Notes: generated by a model not told the origin, from the sequence alone. Shown: positions 35,546 through 44,557, numbered from the stretch's first letter. The stretch is DNA of 64,000 bases from Lewinellaceae bacterium (GCA_016716135.1 JADJWX010000004.1:310001-374000); one strand, 5' to 3'. Made by a program: numbers and translations.

Positions 35546-36784
35546 ATGGGAAATTCAGATTTCGCCACACTTGGCATTGCCCTGGGCCTCGGCTTGCTGG
35601 CCGGCTTGCAACGGGAGCGTTTCCATTCGCGCGTTGCCGGCATTCGTACGTTTGCGCTAATCACGCTGTTCGGCAGTGTAAGCGCCATGATCGCCCGCCA
35701 CTTCGGCAGCGATTGGGTAGTGGCTGCCGGCGCCTTGTCTATCGCCCTGCTTTTTGCCGTGGCCAACTATTTAAAAACCCTGCAAGCCGAACCCGATATA
35801 GGCCAGACCACCGAAGTAGCAGCGCTATTGATGTTTGGGGTCGGGGCGTTGTTGGTGTTCTCAGACCCGCTCATCGGCGTGGTGATTGGCGCCACCGTTA
35901 CACTGCTGCTCTACCTCAAGCATTATTTAAGTGCTTTTGCCGAGCGCCTGGGCGAGAAAGACCTGAAGGCAATCATGCTGTTCACCGCCATTTCGCTGAT
36001 CATTTTACCGGTGCTGCCCGACCGGGATTTTGGCCCCTACGGGGTGTTCAACCTGCAACAGATCTGGCTGATGGTGGTGCTCATCGTCGGCCTGAGCCTG
36101 GCCGGTTTCTTTGCGTATAAATGGCTGGGCGCCACCACAGGCACCGCTCTCAGCGGTATTTTCGCAGGCCTCATCTCCAGCACCGCCGCCACGGTGAGCT
36201 ATGCCCGGCAAACCAAACAAAAAGAACGGGCCGTGCGGCTCGCGGCTTTTGTTATTCTGGCGGCTTCAACCGTTTCATTTGTGCGGATTTTAGTGGAAAT
36301 TTCTATTGTCGCCCCGCGACATTTCGCCGAGGTAGCCCCGCCGCTTGCAGCCATCATGGCGTTTATGGCGCTGCTTTCCACGGGCATGTTTTTGTACAAC
36401 AAAAAAGAAACGAGCAGCTACGAAGAACCCGAAAACCCCGCCCAGTTCAAAACCGCACTGGTATTCGCCGGTTTGTACGCCGTTATTTTGTTTGCCGTAG
36501 CATTCGTCAAAGACTATTTCGGCAACGCCGGGCTGTACGCCGTATCTGCCGTGAGCGGGCTGACGGACATTGACGCCATCACCCTCTCGCTGTCCGGCAT
36601 GATCAACAACGGCTCCATTGAAGCCGGCGGCGGCTGGCGTTTTATCCTGGTGGCCGCCATGGCCAATCTGATATTCAAAGGCGCCCTGGTGGCCGTGATC
36701 GGGCACCGGAGTTTGCTGCGGCTGATCGGGCCGGCCTTCGGATTGGTGTTGCTTGCCGGCGGACTGGTCCTTTGGTTGTGGTAA
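35546..36784 (+). CDS. MgtC/SapB-DUF4010 family membrane protein
   Basis: A 412-residue protein with about twelve hydrophobic segments. The N-terminal third matches the MgtC/SapB pattern (ALGLGLLAGLQRERFHSRVAGIRTFALITLFGSVSAMI). The C-terminal two thirds match DUF4010 (GLISSTAATVSYARQTK, LYAVSAVSGLTDIDAITLSLS). The transported substance is not known; MgtC itself regulates magnesium/ATP homeostasis in enterobacteria. The stop codon abuts the ATG of the AraC-type regulator (TAAATG), which suggests translational coupling. Confidence 0.85.
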   Translation: MGNSDFATLGIALGLGLLAGLQRERFHSRVAGIRTFALITLFGSVSAMIARHFGSDWVVAAGALSIALLFAVANYLKTLQAEPDIGQTTEVAALLMFGVGALLVFSDPLIGVVIGATVTLLLYLKHYLSAFAERLGEKDLKAIMLFTAISLIILPVLPDRDFGPYGVFNLQQIWLMVVLIVGLSLAGFFAYKWLGATTGTALSGIFAGLISSTAATVSYARQTKQKERAVRLAAFVILAASTVSFVRILVEISIVAPRHFAEVAPPLAAIMAFMALLSTGMFLYNKKETSSYEEPENPAQFKTALVFAGLYAVILFAVAFVKDYFGNAGLYAVSAVSGLTDIDAITLSLSGMINNGSIEAGGGWRFILVAAMANLIFKGALVAVIGHRSLLRLIGPAFGLVLLAGGLVLWLW

Positions 36785-37375
36785 ATGAACACATGCATAA
36801 ACCGGTTTGCGATGACAAAACTTTTTATAAAAAACATGGTTTGCCGCCGTTGTATCCTGTCGGTTGAACAGGTTTTAAAAAAGCATGGTATTGCCTTTTC
36901 AGACATGGCGCTTGGCATGGTTACGCTGCGCGAAAAGCCCGACGCCCAAAAAATGGAAACCCTGCGCGCCGACCTGGAGGCGCTCGGATTCGAATTGCTC
37001 GACGATCAGCGCAGCCAACTCATCGATCAGGTAAAAACCCGGCTGATCGAACAGGTACAATCCGGCCTGATTCCCGAACATTTCACCCTGAGCGATTTTG
37101 TAAAAAAATCACTGCTCCGCGATTATTCGAGTATTTCAAAATTGTTTTCCGAAGTGGAAGGACAAACCATGGAGCAGTTTTTTATCCTGCAAAAAATTGA
37201 AAAAGTGAAGGAATTGCTGGTGTACGACGAGTATTCCCTGTCGGAAATCGCCTTCCAATTGGGCTACAGCAGCGTTGCTTATTTGAGCAACCAGTTTAAA
37301 AAAGTGACCGGCATGACGCCCACGCAGTTCAAACAAAACCACAGCGGAAAACGGCGGGGGCTGGATACGATTTGA
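36785..37375 (+). CDS. AraC-family regulator with HMA-like N-terminal domain
   Basis: 196 residues from ATG 36785, or 187 from ATG 36812 (MTKLFIKNMVCRRC), which is where family similarity begins. Residues 10-80 resemble a ferredoxin-like HMA domain: the metal loop NMVCRRC corresponds to GMxCxxC, followed by LSVEQVLKKHGIAFSDMALGMVTL. Residues about 105-190 are an AraC-type DNA-binding domain with two helix-turn-helix units (EYSLSEIAFQLGYSSVAYLSNQFKKVTGMTPTQFKQ). It probably senses a soft metal such as Cu(I) and controls the neighbouring efflux genes; this is inferred from the fusion and position. Confidence 0.8.
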   Translation: MNTCINRFAMTKLFIKNMVCRRCILSVEQVLKKHGIAFSDMALGMVTLREKPDAQKMETLRADLEALGFELLDDQRSQLIDQVKTRLIEQVQSGLIPEHFTLSDFVKKSLLRDYSSISKLFSEVEGQTMEQFFILQKIEKVKELLVYDEYSLSEIAFQLGYSSVAYLSNQFKKVTGMTPTQFKQNHSGKRRGLDTI

Positions 37376-37464
37376 CGGTGCACGCCACGCAGGAGTTTTA
37401 CCTGTCGTAAAAAACAAGGCCTTCGATTTTTCCGGCTTGTTTCCAACGCTTGAAATTATCGGGC

Positions 37465-37472
37465 TATATTTG
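37465..37472 (+). promoter_or_regulatory. Putative -7 box of the second EAD gene
   Basis: TATATTTG is an exact TAnnTTTG match, 24 bases before the ATG at 37496. Confidence 0.55.
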
Positions 37473-37495
37473 ACCAGGACCAAGTACCAACCGAC

Positions 37496-39208
37496 ATGCC
37501 ACTTTCCAAACCCTTGCCCGAACTCCGCCGCGACCTGCAGGACCTGCTCACCGAGGACCTTGCCGCCGCACTCAGCGCCCTGCGCGAACTTCTGCCGGAA
37601 AACACCGACAAACATAGTCTGGTGCTCGCCCTGCTCGGCCGGCTCAAGGATGCCAACAAAGAACGCATCCGCAACACCATCAGCAACGACGATTACCAGC
37701 GCCGCATTGATACCGTCCGGGCCGAGTGTTTTGATCTGGTGGCGGCGCTGGAGGAGATAGATTTTGAAGTGCCGGCCGCCTCCGACAAGGCTTCGGCGGC
37801 TAAAGCAGCCAGGCAAGGCAGCATTCTTTACCGCGTGCCGCACCGCATGCCGCTGCAAAAACCAACGATTTGTACCATCCGGGTAGCCATCGACGAGGAT
37901 GCCATTCTCGAAGATATCGTGCTCGACGACGACGTGCGCCTCCGCCCCCGCGTGGAGGTGTCGGACATGATGCGCGCCGAACTGCTCGATCCTGACGGCG
38001 AAGTGTTCAGCATTCGTCCGCTCAGCGAAACCGAACAACTGGTGCGCGAGCAGGGGTACACGCAGTGGCTGTTCAGCGTCAAACCCAGGGTGGAAGGCGA
38101 GCACCAATTGCTGGTCAAAGTGTCGATGATGGAGTACAACCCACAGCTCGGCCGCTACGTGCCGCGCGAGGTGTCGGTGTTGGAAACGGTGACTATCGTT
38201 ACCGAGGCTGCTCCGGCCGACCTGGAACCGGCACCCCTAAAGTCATCCGGCGAACAGGTGACGATCGGCCCGCAAATACCGGCGCAACCAGCGCCATCGG
38301 GCGCCGTGCCACCGCCTAGCCCGGGCAGCGATTGGAAGTTTGACAAAGTGATTGACCCTAAACCACAAGGTGCCGTGCCGCCTTACCCAACCCGAGGTGT
38401 GGAAGAGGCAATGCCACAGAAAAAAAGTCGGGGTGGCGCACGCCCCCTGGCCGTCCTGCTGATTTTCATACTCGCCGGCGGCAGCGCCACCTGGGCCTTT
38501 ACCCCGGCGCCCACACGCGCCTGGTGGGTGGCCAGTTTTCAGGATACCGCCGAAGCCTATGCCGGATATGTGGAAAAATTCGGCGACGATCCGCGCGCCC
38601 GGACGCGCGTTGAAAAAGCCCTGTTTTTAAAATCGGAAAAAACCGGCCGGCTGGCCGATCTGCGCGATTACCAGCGCGCCTACCCGGAAGGTGCATACCG
38701 GGGGCAGGTACTGGACCGGGTGAACCAACTGGACAACCGGGCGCTGGCCAACATTCGCCGCCAACCCGATGCCGAAAAGATCAGCCGCTACGTACAGGAT
38801 TTTCCGGAAAGCGAACGCCTGCCCGAACTCCGCGAAGCAGTCGGACAACGCTCAGACCTGCTGCCTGTGCTGGAAAAAGCCTACCTCCAATCCATTCGGG
38901 AGCAACCGACCGAGAAAAAAGTGCGGGTGTATTTGCAGGAGTTTCCGGAAAGCGAACGCTTGCCCGAGGTGACGGAAGCCGCTAAGTCAAGGCCTGAGTT
39001 GTTCCAAAAGGTGCAGCCTGCGCTGGAGGATGCCTATTTGAAAAAACTGGAGGCCGCGCCCACGGAACGGAACGCGGATCAGTATTTGAAAAGTTTTCCG
39101 GAACCGAAAAAGCGGGAAAAATTTGAGCAGATTTTGGCGCCGAGGCCTCAAATAAGGCAGCGGGTGATTGAGAAAATGGAGCGATCGAGGGATGTGGGGC
39201 TTTTATAG
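37496..39208 (+). CDS. EAD protein with beta-rich domain, membrane span and FPESERLPE repeats
   Basis: A 570-residue protein. Residues about 5-85 fit an EAD11-like bundle (LQDLLTEDLAAALSALRELL ... LGRLKDANKERIRNTISND ... RIDTVRAECFDLVAALEEID). Residues about 103-245 are a predicted beta-sandwich (YRVPHRMPLQKPTICTIRVAI ... SDMMRAELLDPDGEVFSIRPLS ... YTQWLFSVKPRVEGEHQLLVKVSMME) of a type I recall beside EADs in Bacteroidota. A proline-rich linker precedes one membrane span (about 318-334, LAVLLIFILAGGSATWAF). Then come helical repeats with YVQDFPESERLPEL, YLQEFPESERLPEV and YLKSFPEPKKREKF. No effector domain is present. Monocistronic. Confidence 0.65.
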   Translation: MPLSKPLPELRRDLQDLLTEDLAAALSALRELLPENTDKHSLVLALLGRLKDANKERIRNTISNDDYQRRIDTVRAECFDLVAALEEIDFEVPAASDKASAAKAARQGSILYRVPHRMPLQKPTICTIRVAIDEDAILEDIVLDDDVRLRPRVEVSDMMRAELLDPDGEVFSIRPLSETEQLVREQGYTQWLFSVKPRVEGEHQLLVKVSMMEYNPQLGRYVPREVSVLETVTIVTEAAPADLEPAPLKSSGEQVTIGPQIPAQPAPSGAVPPPSPGSDWKFDKVIDPKPQGAVPPYPTRGVEEAMPQKKSRGGARPLAVLLIFILAGGSATWAFTPAPTRAWWVASFQDTAEAYAGYVEKFGDDPRARTRVEKALFLKSEKTGRLADLRDYQRAYPEGAYRGQVLDRVNQLDNRALANIRRQPDAEKISRYVQDFPESERLPELREAVGQRSDLLPVLEKAYLQSIREQPTEKKVRVYLQEFPESERLPEVTEAAKSRPELFQKVQPALEDAYLKKLEAAPTERNADQYLKSFPEPKKREKFEQILAPRPQIRQRVIEKMERSRDVGLL

Positions 39209-39211
39209 AAA

Positions 39212-39381
39212 AGTGAAGGGGTGACTTCAAGTCACCCCCTCACTAGTTCTGTGCGCTAAGTGAGGGGGTGACTTGAAGTCACCCCCTCACTATTCTGCAA
39301 AAAAACCCATTTTTGCACGGCCGAACCACTGCGCTAAGTGAGGGGGTGACTTGAAGTCACCCCCTCACTATTCTGCACAAA
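39212..39381. repeat. Three tandem palindromes, ACT-TCA/TGA-AGT apex (copies e-g)
   Basis: The palindromes are at 39212-39244 (loop TCA, one stem mismatch), 39259-39291 and 39337-39369 (loop TGA), with stem AGTGAGGGGGTGACT. The last two belong to a direct repeat of about 50 bases (TGCGCTAAGTGAGGGGGTGA ... ATTCTGCA) whose half-copy occurs at 71-92. They occupy the gap between the EAD gene and the M1 peptidase start. Confidence 0.9.
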
Positions 39382-39395
39382 AAACAGCAAACACC

Positions 39396-42300
39396 ATGAT
39401 TCGATTTTCCGCCCTGTTGCCCCTCCTGTTTTTTGGGTATTCCCAAACCGGCGCCCAAACGCTCTATTTCCAACAAGAAGTCAACTACACCATCCAGGCT
39501 ACCCTCAACGACCGCGACCACACGCTCGACGCCCACATCCGGATGGAGTACACCAACAATGCGCCCGATGCCCTGCCGGAAATCTGGATGCACCTCTGGG
39601 CGAATGCCTTTAAAAACCGCAGCTCGGCGTTTTGCAAACAAAAACTGCGCGACGGCAACTCCCGGTTTTACTTCGCGCCCGACAGCACCCTGGGCTATTT
39701 TGAAAACCTGGACTTCACCGTCGACGGCAAAAAAGTGGCCTGGCGCATCGACCCGGATAACCCGGATATTGCCGTGCTCCAGCTCGCTCAACCCCTGCCG
39801 CCGGGCGGCAAACTGGTGATCGAAACGCCGTTTTTCCTAAAAATCCCGGCCTCCTTTTCCCGGCTCGGTCATGTGCGGACTTCCTACCAAATGACCCAGT
39901 GGTACCCCAAACCCGCGGTGTACGACAGCCGCGGCTGGCACGCCATGCCCTACCTGGACGTGGGCGAGTTTTACTCGGAATTTGGTTCCTTCGACGTCAG
40001 CATTACCCTGCCCGACAACTACGTGGTAGGCGCAACCGGGGTGTTGCAAACAGCCTCCGAAGTGGAATTTTTACAAGAAAAAGAACGCGAAACGCGGGCG
40101 GAAATCGCGCGCCGCGAAACGCTGCTGTCCAAGGCGGAAAAGGCAGAAGCCCGCAAAGCGCCGTTCCCACCGTCTTCGGAAACAACCAAGACCCTGCGCT
40201 ACACCGCCGAGCGGGTGCACGACTTTGCCTGGTTTGCCGACAAACGCTTCTACGTGCTCAAAGACACCGCCCAACTGGCCTCCGGCGCCACGGTCGATTG
40301 CTGGGCCATGTTCACCAACGAGGAGTTTGACATCTGGAAAAAAGGTGCTTTTTACGTGCGCCGCTCCGTTGAATTTTACTCCCGCCTGGTGGGTGATTAT
40401 CCCTGGCCGCATGCCACGGCGGTACACAGCGCCCTCAGCGCCGGCGGTGGCATGGAATACCCGATGATCACGGTCATCGGCAACTCGGGTGGTGGCAAAG
40501 ATCTCGATGAAGTGATCACCCACGAGGTGGGGCACAACTGGTTTTACGGCATCCTGGCCAGCAACGAACGTGATCATCCGTTCATGGACGAAGGCCTGAA
40601 TTCCTACTACGAAAACCGCTACATGGTCGAAAACTATGGCAGCGGCACCACCGACAACATGCTGCCCCGCTGGGCGCTGGACACCCGCCAGTCCGGCTCC
40701 GTCACCGAAAACGCGTACCTCATGCTGGCCCGTGAAGGCGCCGACACCCCGCCGGATTCGCATTCTGACGATTTTTGGTTTATCGGCTACGGTATTCAGG
40801 TGTACATGAAAACCGCTATGTGCCTCGAATGGCTGGAACGTTCGCTCGGCAAGGCCCGTTTTGACCAGGCCATGCAGGCGTACTATGAAACCTGGAAATT
40901 CAAACATCCGTACCCGGAAGATTTGCGCGCTGCCTGGAAGGCCGCGGGACTCGACGACACCGACTGGTTTTTCAAAACCATGCAAACACAGCGCCGGTTC
41001 GACATGGCCTTGTCGAAGGTGGAGCACCGCGCCGACGGCTACCAACTGACCGTCAAAAACCGGGGGGCGCTAGCCGCACCGTTCAGCATTTCGGCCCTGC
41101 GTGCCGGCCAACCCGTGCAAACGATTTGGTACCCGGCTGCGCCGGAAAAAACCGCGCAGGTGGCGTTCCCGGATGTGGAAGCCGACCTGTTTGTGCTGGA
41201 CTACGAGCATGCGGCGCTCGATGTGAACCGGAGAAACAACAGCCGCCGCACGTCGGGCCTTTTTCCGGGTGTGGAACCGCTGCGGTTGCGACTGCTTGCT
41301 CTCGCCGAGCGGCCGGCACGAACAGAACTGGGTGTTTTGCCCTGGTTTGGTTGGAACAATTACGACAAGGCCATGGCCGGCCTGATGCTGTACAACGCGC
41401 CGTTTCCGGCGCGCCGGTTTCAGTATTTTTTGTTGCCGGGATATGGACTTCGTTCGAAAAACCTGGCTGGCCTGGCCGACCTGAAATACCGGTTTTTGCC
41501 GGGCGGTTTTTTCCAAAAAATCGAAATCGGGTTTAACGCAAAGGTGTTTACCTACGACCTGAATTCGGACTACGATTACAGCCTGCAATTTTACCGGCTG
41601 GCGCCGCAAATCAAAGCCGTTTTGCGCAGCCCGTCGCCTGCTTTTGACCATGAACTGGCTTTTCGGACCTTGTTCATAAATAAGGAAGAGCCGGTTTTCG
41701 GCGCCGAAACGTTTATCCAAAAAATATGGGAACAGGCCACCATTTACGAAGCCCGGTACAGCGGTCAGCAGCGTGCCCTGCCCAATCCCTACCGGTTTGC
41801 AGCCGCGCTGGAATGGCAGGATTACACTGCCCCGGACGATCAACCGGCCAACTACCTGCGCAGTTCCCTGGAGTGGAAGCAGCAGTTTTTTTACAAACGC
41901 GGCCGGAAGATTGAAGCCCGGGCTTTTGCCGGATTTTTTCTGAAAAACACCCAGCGCAAGCGCGGCAACGTAGCCACGAACAACCTTTCCGGCGACATTG
42001 CCCGTGGCTCCTTTGCGCTCAACCCGCAGGGCTACAACGACTACCGCTTCGACCAGATATTTCTCGGTCGTTCGGAAGATAATGGATTCCTGAGTCGCCA
42101 GGTGAGCCAAACTGAGGGCGGCTTCAAAAATGCCTTCGGCACGCCAACGCCGTACGACGGCGTGCTGGGCAATTCAAATAACTACATCTTGTCGCTCAAT
42201 TTGAAAGCCGACCTGCCTTTCCGCCTGCCACTTGGCCTGCCGCTCAAACCGTATTTCGACATCGGCTATTTCGACGATGCCACGCCCCTCGGCGCAGACC

Positions 42301-42515
42301 GTTCCTTCAGCGACCAACTTTTGTGGAGCGGCGGCCTGATGCTCGAATTTTTCAAAGGCGGGCTTGAAGTGTATTTTCCGCTGGTAAATGCCCGGCCAAT
42401 CCAGGATGCCTACACCGAACAAACCGGCAACAATTATTTCAAACGCATCTCCTGGAGCATTCGCCTGGGCAAGATCACCCCGATTTCAGTGGCGCAACGA
42501 CTTGCAAACAATTGA
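39396..42515 (+). CDS. M1 family aminopeptidase-like metalloprotease with C-terminal beta-rich region
   Basis: A 1039-residue protein from ATG 39396 (MIRFSALLPLLFFGYSQTGAQ, signal peptide); the longer start at 39351 would run through a palindrome. Residues about 25-540 are an M1 peptidase: substrate-recognition motif GGGMEYPM (GAMEN equivalent) and zinc site HEVGHNWF with the distal glutamate in FMDEGLNSYYEN. The following 450 residues are beta-rich, alternate in amphipathic fashion and end with RISWSIRLGKITPI, suggesting an outer-membrane barrel or a beta-domain. Secreted or surface peptidase of the Bacteroidota type. The stop is 3 bases before aguA. Confidence 0.88.
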   Translation: MIRFSALLPLLFFGYSQTGAQTLYFQQEVNYTIQATLNDRDHTLDAHIRMEYTNNAPDALPEIWMHLWANAFKNRSSAFCKQKLRDGNSRFYFAPDSTLGYFENLDFTVDGKKVAWRIDPDNPDIAVLQLAQPLPPGGKLVIETPFFLKIPASFSRLGHVRTSYQMTQWYPKPAVYDSRGWHAMPYLDVGEFYSEFGSFDVSITLPDNYVVGATGVLQTASEVEFLQEKERETRAEIARRETLLSKAEKAEARKAPFPPSSETTKTLRYTAERVHDFAWFADKRFYVLKDTAQLASGATVDCWAMFTNEEFDIWKKGAFYVRRSVEFYSRLVGDYPWPHATAVHSALSAGGGMEYPMITVIGNSGGGKDLDEVITHEVGHNWFYGILASNERDHPFMDEGLNSYYENRYMVENYGSGTTDNMLPRWALDTRQSGSVTENAYLMLAREGADTPPDSHSDDFWFIGYGIQVYMKTAMCLEWLERSLGKARFDQAMQAYYETWKFKHPYPEDLRAAWKAAGLDDTDWFFKTMQTQRRFDMALSKVEHRADGYQLTVKNRGALAAPFSISALRAGQPVQTIWYPAAPEKTAQVAFPDVEADLFVLDYEHAALDVNRRNNSRRTSGLFPGVEPLRLRLLALAERPARTELGVLPWFGWNNYDKAMAGLMLYNAPFPARRFQYFLLPGYGLRSKNLAGLADLKYRFLPGGFFQKIEIGFNAKVFTYDLNSDYDYSLQFYRLAPQIKAVLRSPSPAFDHELAFRTLFINKEEPVFGAETFIQKIWEQATIYEARYSGQQRALPNPYRFAAALEWQDYTAPDDQPANYLRSSLEWKQQFFYKRGRKIEARAFAGFFLKNTQRKRGNVATNNLSGDIARGSFALNPQGYNDYRFDQIFLGRSEDNGFLSRQVSQTEGGFKNAFGTPTPYDGVLGNSNNYILSLNLKADLPFRLPLGLPLKPYFDIGYFDDATPLGADRSFSDQLLWSGGLMLEFFKGGLEVYFPLVNARPIQDAYTEQTGNNYFKRISWSIRLGKITPISVAQRLANN

Positions 42516-42518
42516 ACT

Positions 42519-43578
42519 ATGCCTGATCAAAAAATAACGCTTCGTCTGCCCGCCGAGTGGGAACCGCAGGATGCCGTACAACTCACCTTCCCGCATGCCG
42601 ATTCCGATTGGGCCGACATGCTGGATGCCGTGCTGCCCGTGTTTGTGCAACTGGCCGAAACGATCAGCCGCTTCGAAACGGTGCTGATCGTTTGCCGGGA
42701 TGAGGACGCGACAAAAAAATTGCTTGCCGGCGCCAACCCTGCAAATCTGCGTTTTGCTGAAATTCCGTCCAACGACACCTGGGCGCGCGACCACGGCGGT
42801 ATCGTCGTCGAAGAAAACGGCCGGCCGGTGGTACTGGATTTTGTGTTCAACGGCTGGGGACTCAAATTTCCGGCCCGATAAGGACAACCGGATCACCCGG
42901 GCGCTGTGGGACGCCGGTTTTTTCAATGCCGAACACCGCTACCCCGGCCTGGCATTGGAGGGCGGCGGCATCGAGAGCGACGGGCAGGGCACCCTGCTGA
43001 CCACCGCCGAATGCCTGCTGTCGCCCAACCGGAATCCGCACTTGTCCAAGGCGCAAACCGAAGCCACACTCAAGGAACTCTTCGGCCTCGACCGGGTGCT
43101 TTGGTTGCACCACGGCTATTTGGCCGGCGACGATACCGACTCGCACATCGATACCCTGGCCCGGTTTTGTTCGCCGGACACAATTGCTTATATTCGGTGT
43201 GCTGACCCCGCTGATGAGCACTTTGAAGCCTTGCAGGCCATGGAAGCGGAGTTAAAAACTTTTCAAACGGCTGTTGGGAAACCATACAACCTGGTGCCTC
43301 TGCCCTGGCCGGAAGCCTGTTTTGCCGAAGACGGCCACCGCCTGCCGGCTACGTACGCCAATTTTTTGATCATCAACGGCGCCGTGCTGGTGCCGACCTA
43401 CGGTGTGCCGCAGGATGGCGAAGCACTACGCGTATTGGCGCCGGTTTTTCCCGGACGGGAAATTATCGGTATCGATTGCCGGATCCTGATCGAGCAGCAC
43501 GGGTCGCTGCATTGTGTGACGATGCAGTACCCGGAAGGGAGTTTTCGGGGCAATTCGTCCTACGACTTGAAGTCGTAG
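42519..43578 (+). CDS. aguA: Agmatine deiminase, one frameshift
   Basis: Repaired, about 352 residues, normal for the family. Agmatine deiminase converts agmatine to N-carbamoylputrescine. Motifs: PHADSDW near the start, NDTWARDHGGI (substrate/catalytic aspartate region), LALEGGGIESDGQGTLL, WLHHGYLAGDDTDSHID, and the catalytic cysteine segment HGSLHCVTMQYP near the C-terminus. One extra C at 42874-42876 breaks the frame (FPADKDNR expected). The last residues (NSSYDLKS) and stop codon are encoded by a palindromic element inserted just after the catalytic segment. It precedes aguB, the next enzyme of the pathway. Confidence 0.9.
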
Positions 43579-43584
43579 GACGAA
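43554..43584. repeat. Palindromic element inside the 3' end of aguA (copy h)
   Basis: A 31-base palindrome (TTCGTCCTACGACT-TGA-AGT...) that overlaps the last eight codons and the stop of aguA (43576-43578). Same stem as the copies at 3.66, 24.98 and 26.47 kb. Confidence 0.9.
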
Positions 43585-43614
43585 TAAACACAATCCACAA
43601 ACTTTACACAATCT

Positions 43615-44496
43615 ATGAAAATAGGAATCGTACAACAATCCTGCAGCCCGGACATGCAGGCAAATATTCAAAAATCGCTGGCCGGCATTGCCGATTGTGC
43701 CAGGCAAGGCGCCGAACTGGTGGTCTTGCAGGAGCTGCACTGCGGCATTTATTTCTGCCAGGCTGAGGACACGGAAATGTTCAACCTGGCCGCGCCCATT
43801 CCCGGCCCCGACACCGAAGTTTTTTCCAAAGCGGCCCGCGAAAACGGCGTGGTGCTGGTGACTTCCCTGTTTGAAAAACGGGCGCCGGGCCTGTACCATA
43901 ACACCGCCGTGGTGTTTGAAAAAGACGGCTCCATGGCAGGTAAATACCGGAAAATGCACATCCCGGACGATCCGGCCTACTACGAGAAATTTTACTTCAC
44001 CCCGGGCGATCTTGGTTTCAAGCCCATCCAAACCTCAGTGGGCAAACTCGGCTTGCTCGTCTGCTGGGATCAATGGTACCCCGAAGCGGCGCGGCTGATG
44101 GCGCTGGCCGGGGCGGAAGTATTGATTTACCCGACCGCTATTGGCTGGGAAAGCAGCGACCCGGCCGATGAAAAGGCCCGGCAGCACGACGCCTGGTTCA
44201 CCATCCAACGCGGGCATGCCGTGGCCAACGGTTTGCCGGTAGTGACCGTAAACCGCGTGGGCCATGAAGCCGACTGGTCGGGCGTGACCGGCGGCATTCA
44301 GTTTTGGGGCCAAAGTTTTGTGGCCGGGCCGCAGGGTGAGGTGTTATATTTGGCGGCAGCCGATAACGAAGAAAATGTAGTAGTGGAAATCGATAGAAGC
44401 CGCACCGAAGCGGTGCGGCGCATCTGGCCCTTTTTTCGCGACCGGCGGATTGATTTTTACGGGGGGCTTACGAAGCGGTATTTGGATGAAACTTGA
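43615..44496 (+). CDS. aguB: N-carbamoylputrescine amidohydrolase
   Basis: A 293-residue carbon-nitrogen hydrolase. The nitrilase-type triad is visible: Glu in VVLQELHCGIYFCQ, Lys in GKYRKMHIPDDPAYYEKFYF, Cys in LGLLVCWDQWYPEAAR. The YYEKFYFTPGD segment and the NRVGHE motif are typical of AguB. It releases ammonia and CO2 from N-carbamoylputrescine to give putrescine, completing the route begun by AguA, which ends 37 bases upstream. The ELHCGIYF context separates it from general omega-amidases. Confidence 0.93.
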   Translation: MKIGIVQQSCSPDMQANIQKSLAGIADCARQGAELVVLQELHCGIYFCQAEDTEMFNLAAPIPGPDTEVFSKAARENGVVLVTSLFEKRAPGLYHNTAVVFEKDGSMAGKYRKMHIPDDPAYYEKFYFTPGDLGFKPIQTSVGKLGLLVCWDQWYPEAARLMALAGAEVLIYPTAIGWESSDPADEKARQHDAWFTIQRGHAVANGLPVVTVNRVGHEADWSGVTGGIQFWGQSFVAGPQGEVLYLAAADNEENVVVEIDRSRTEAVRRIWPFFRDRRIDFYGGLTKRYLDET

Positions 44497-44513
44497 TTTT
44501 GATTAACCGCTAA

Positions 44514-44557
44514 GACGCGAAGGCGCGAAGAAAAAACTTAGCGCCTTCGCGTTTTAA
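44514..44557 (+). terminator. Hairpin after aguB
   Basis: Arms 44514-44530 and 44537-44553 (CTTAGCGCCTTCGCGTT on the right) pair with two mismatches in 17 and a short A-rich loop; a TTTT follows. It can act as a terminator 18 bases after aguB. The GCGAAGGCGC type of sequence is also a common dispersed repeat in this phylum. Confidence 0.55.

Noticed and set aside
39212..39381. Possible CRISPR array
   Set aside because: Only three units, each itself a full palindrome, with unequal spacing and no cas genes.
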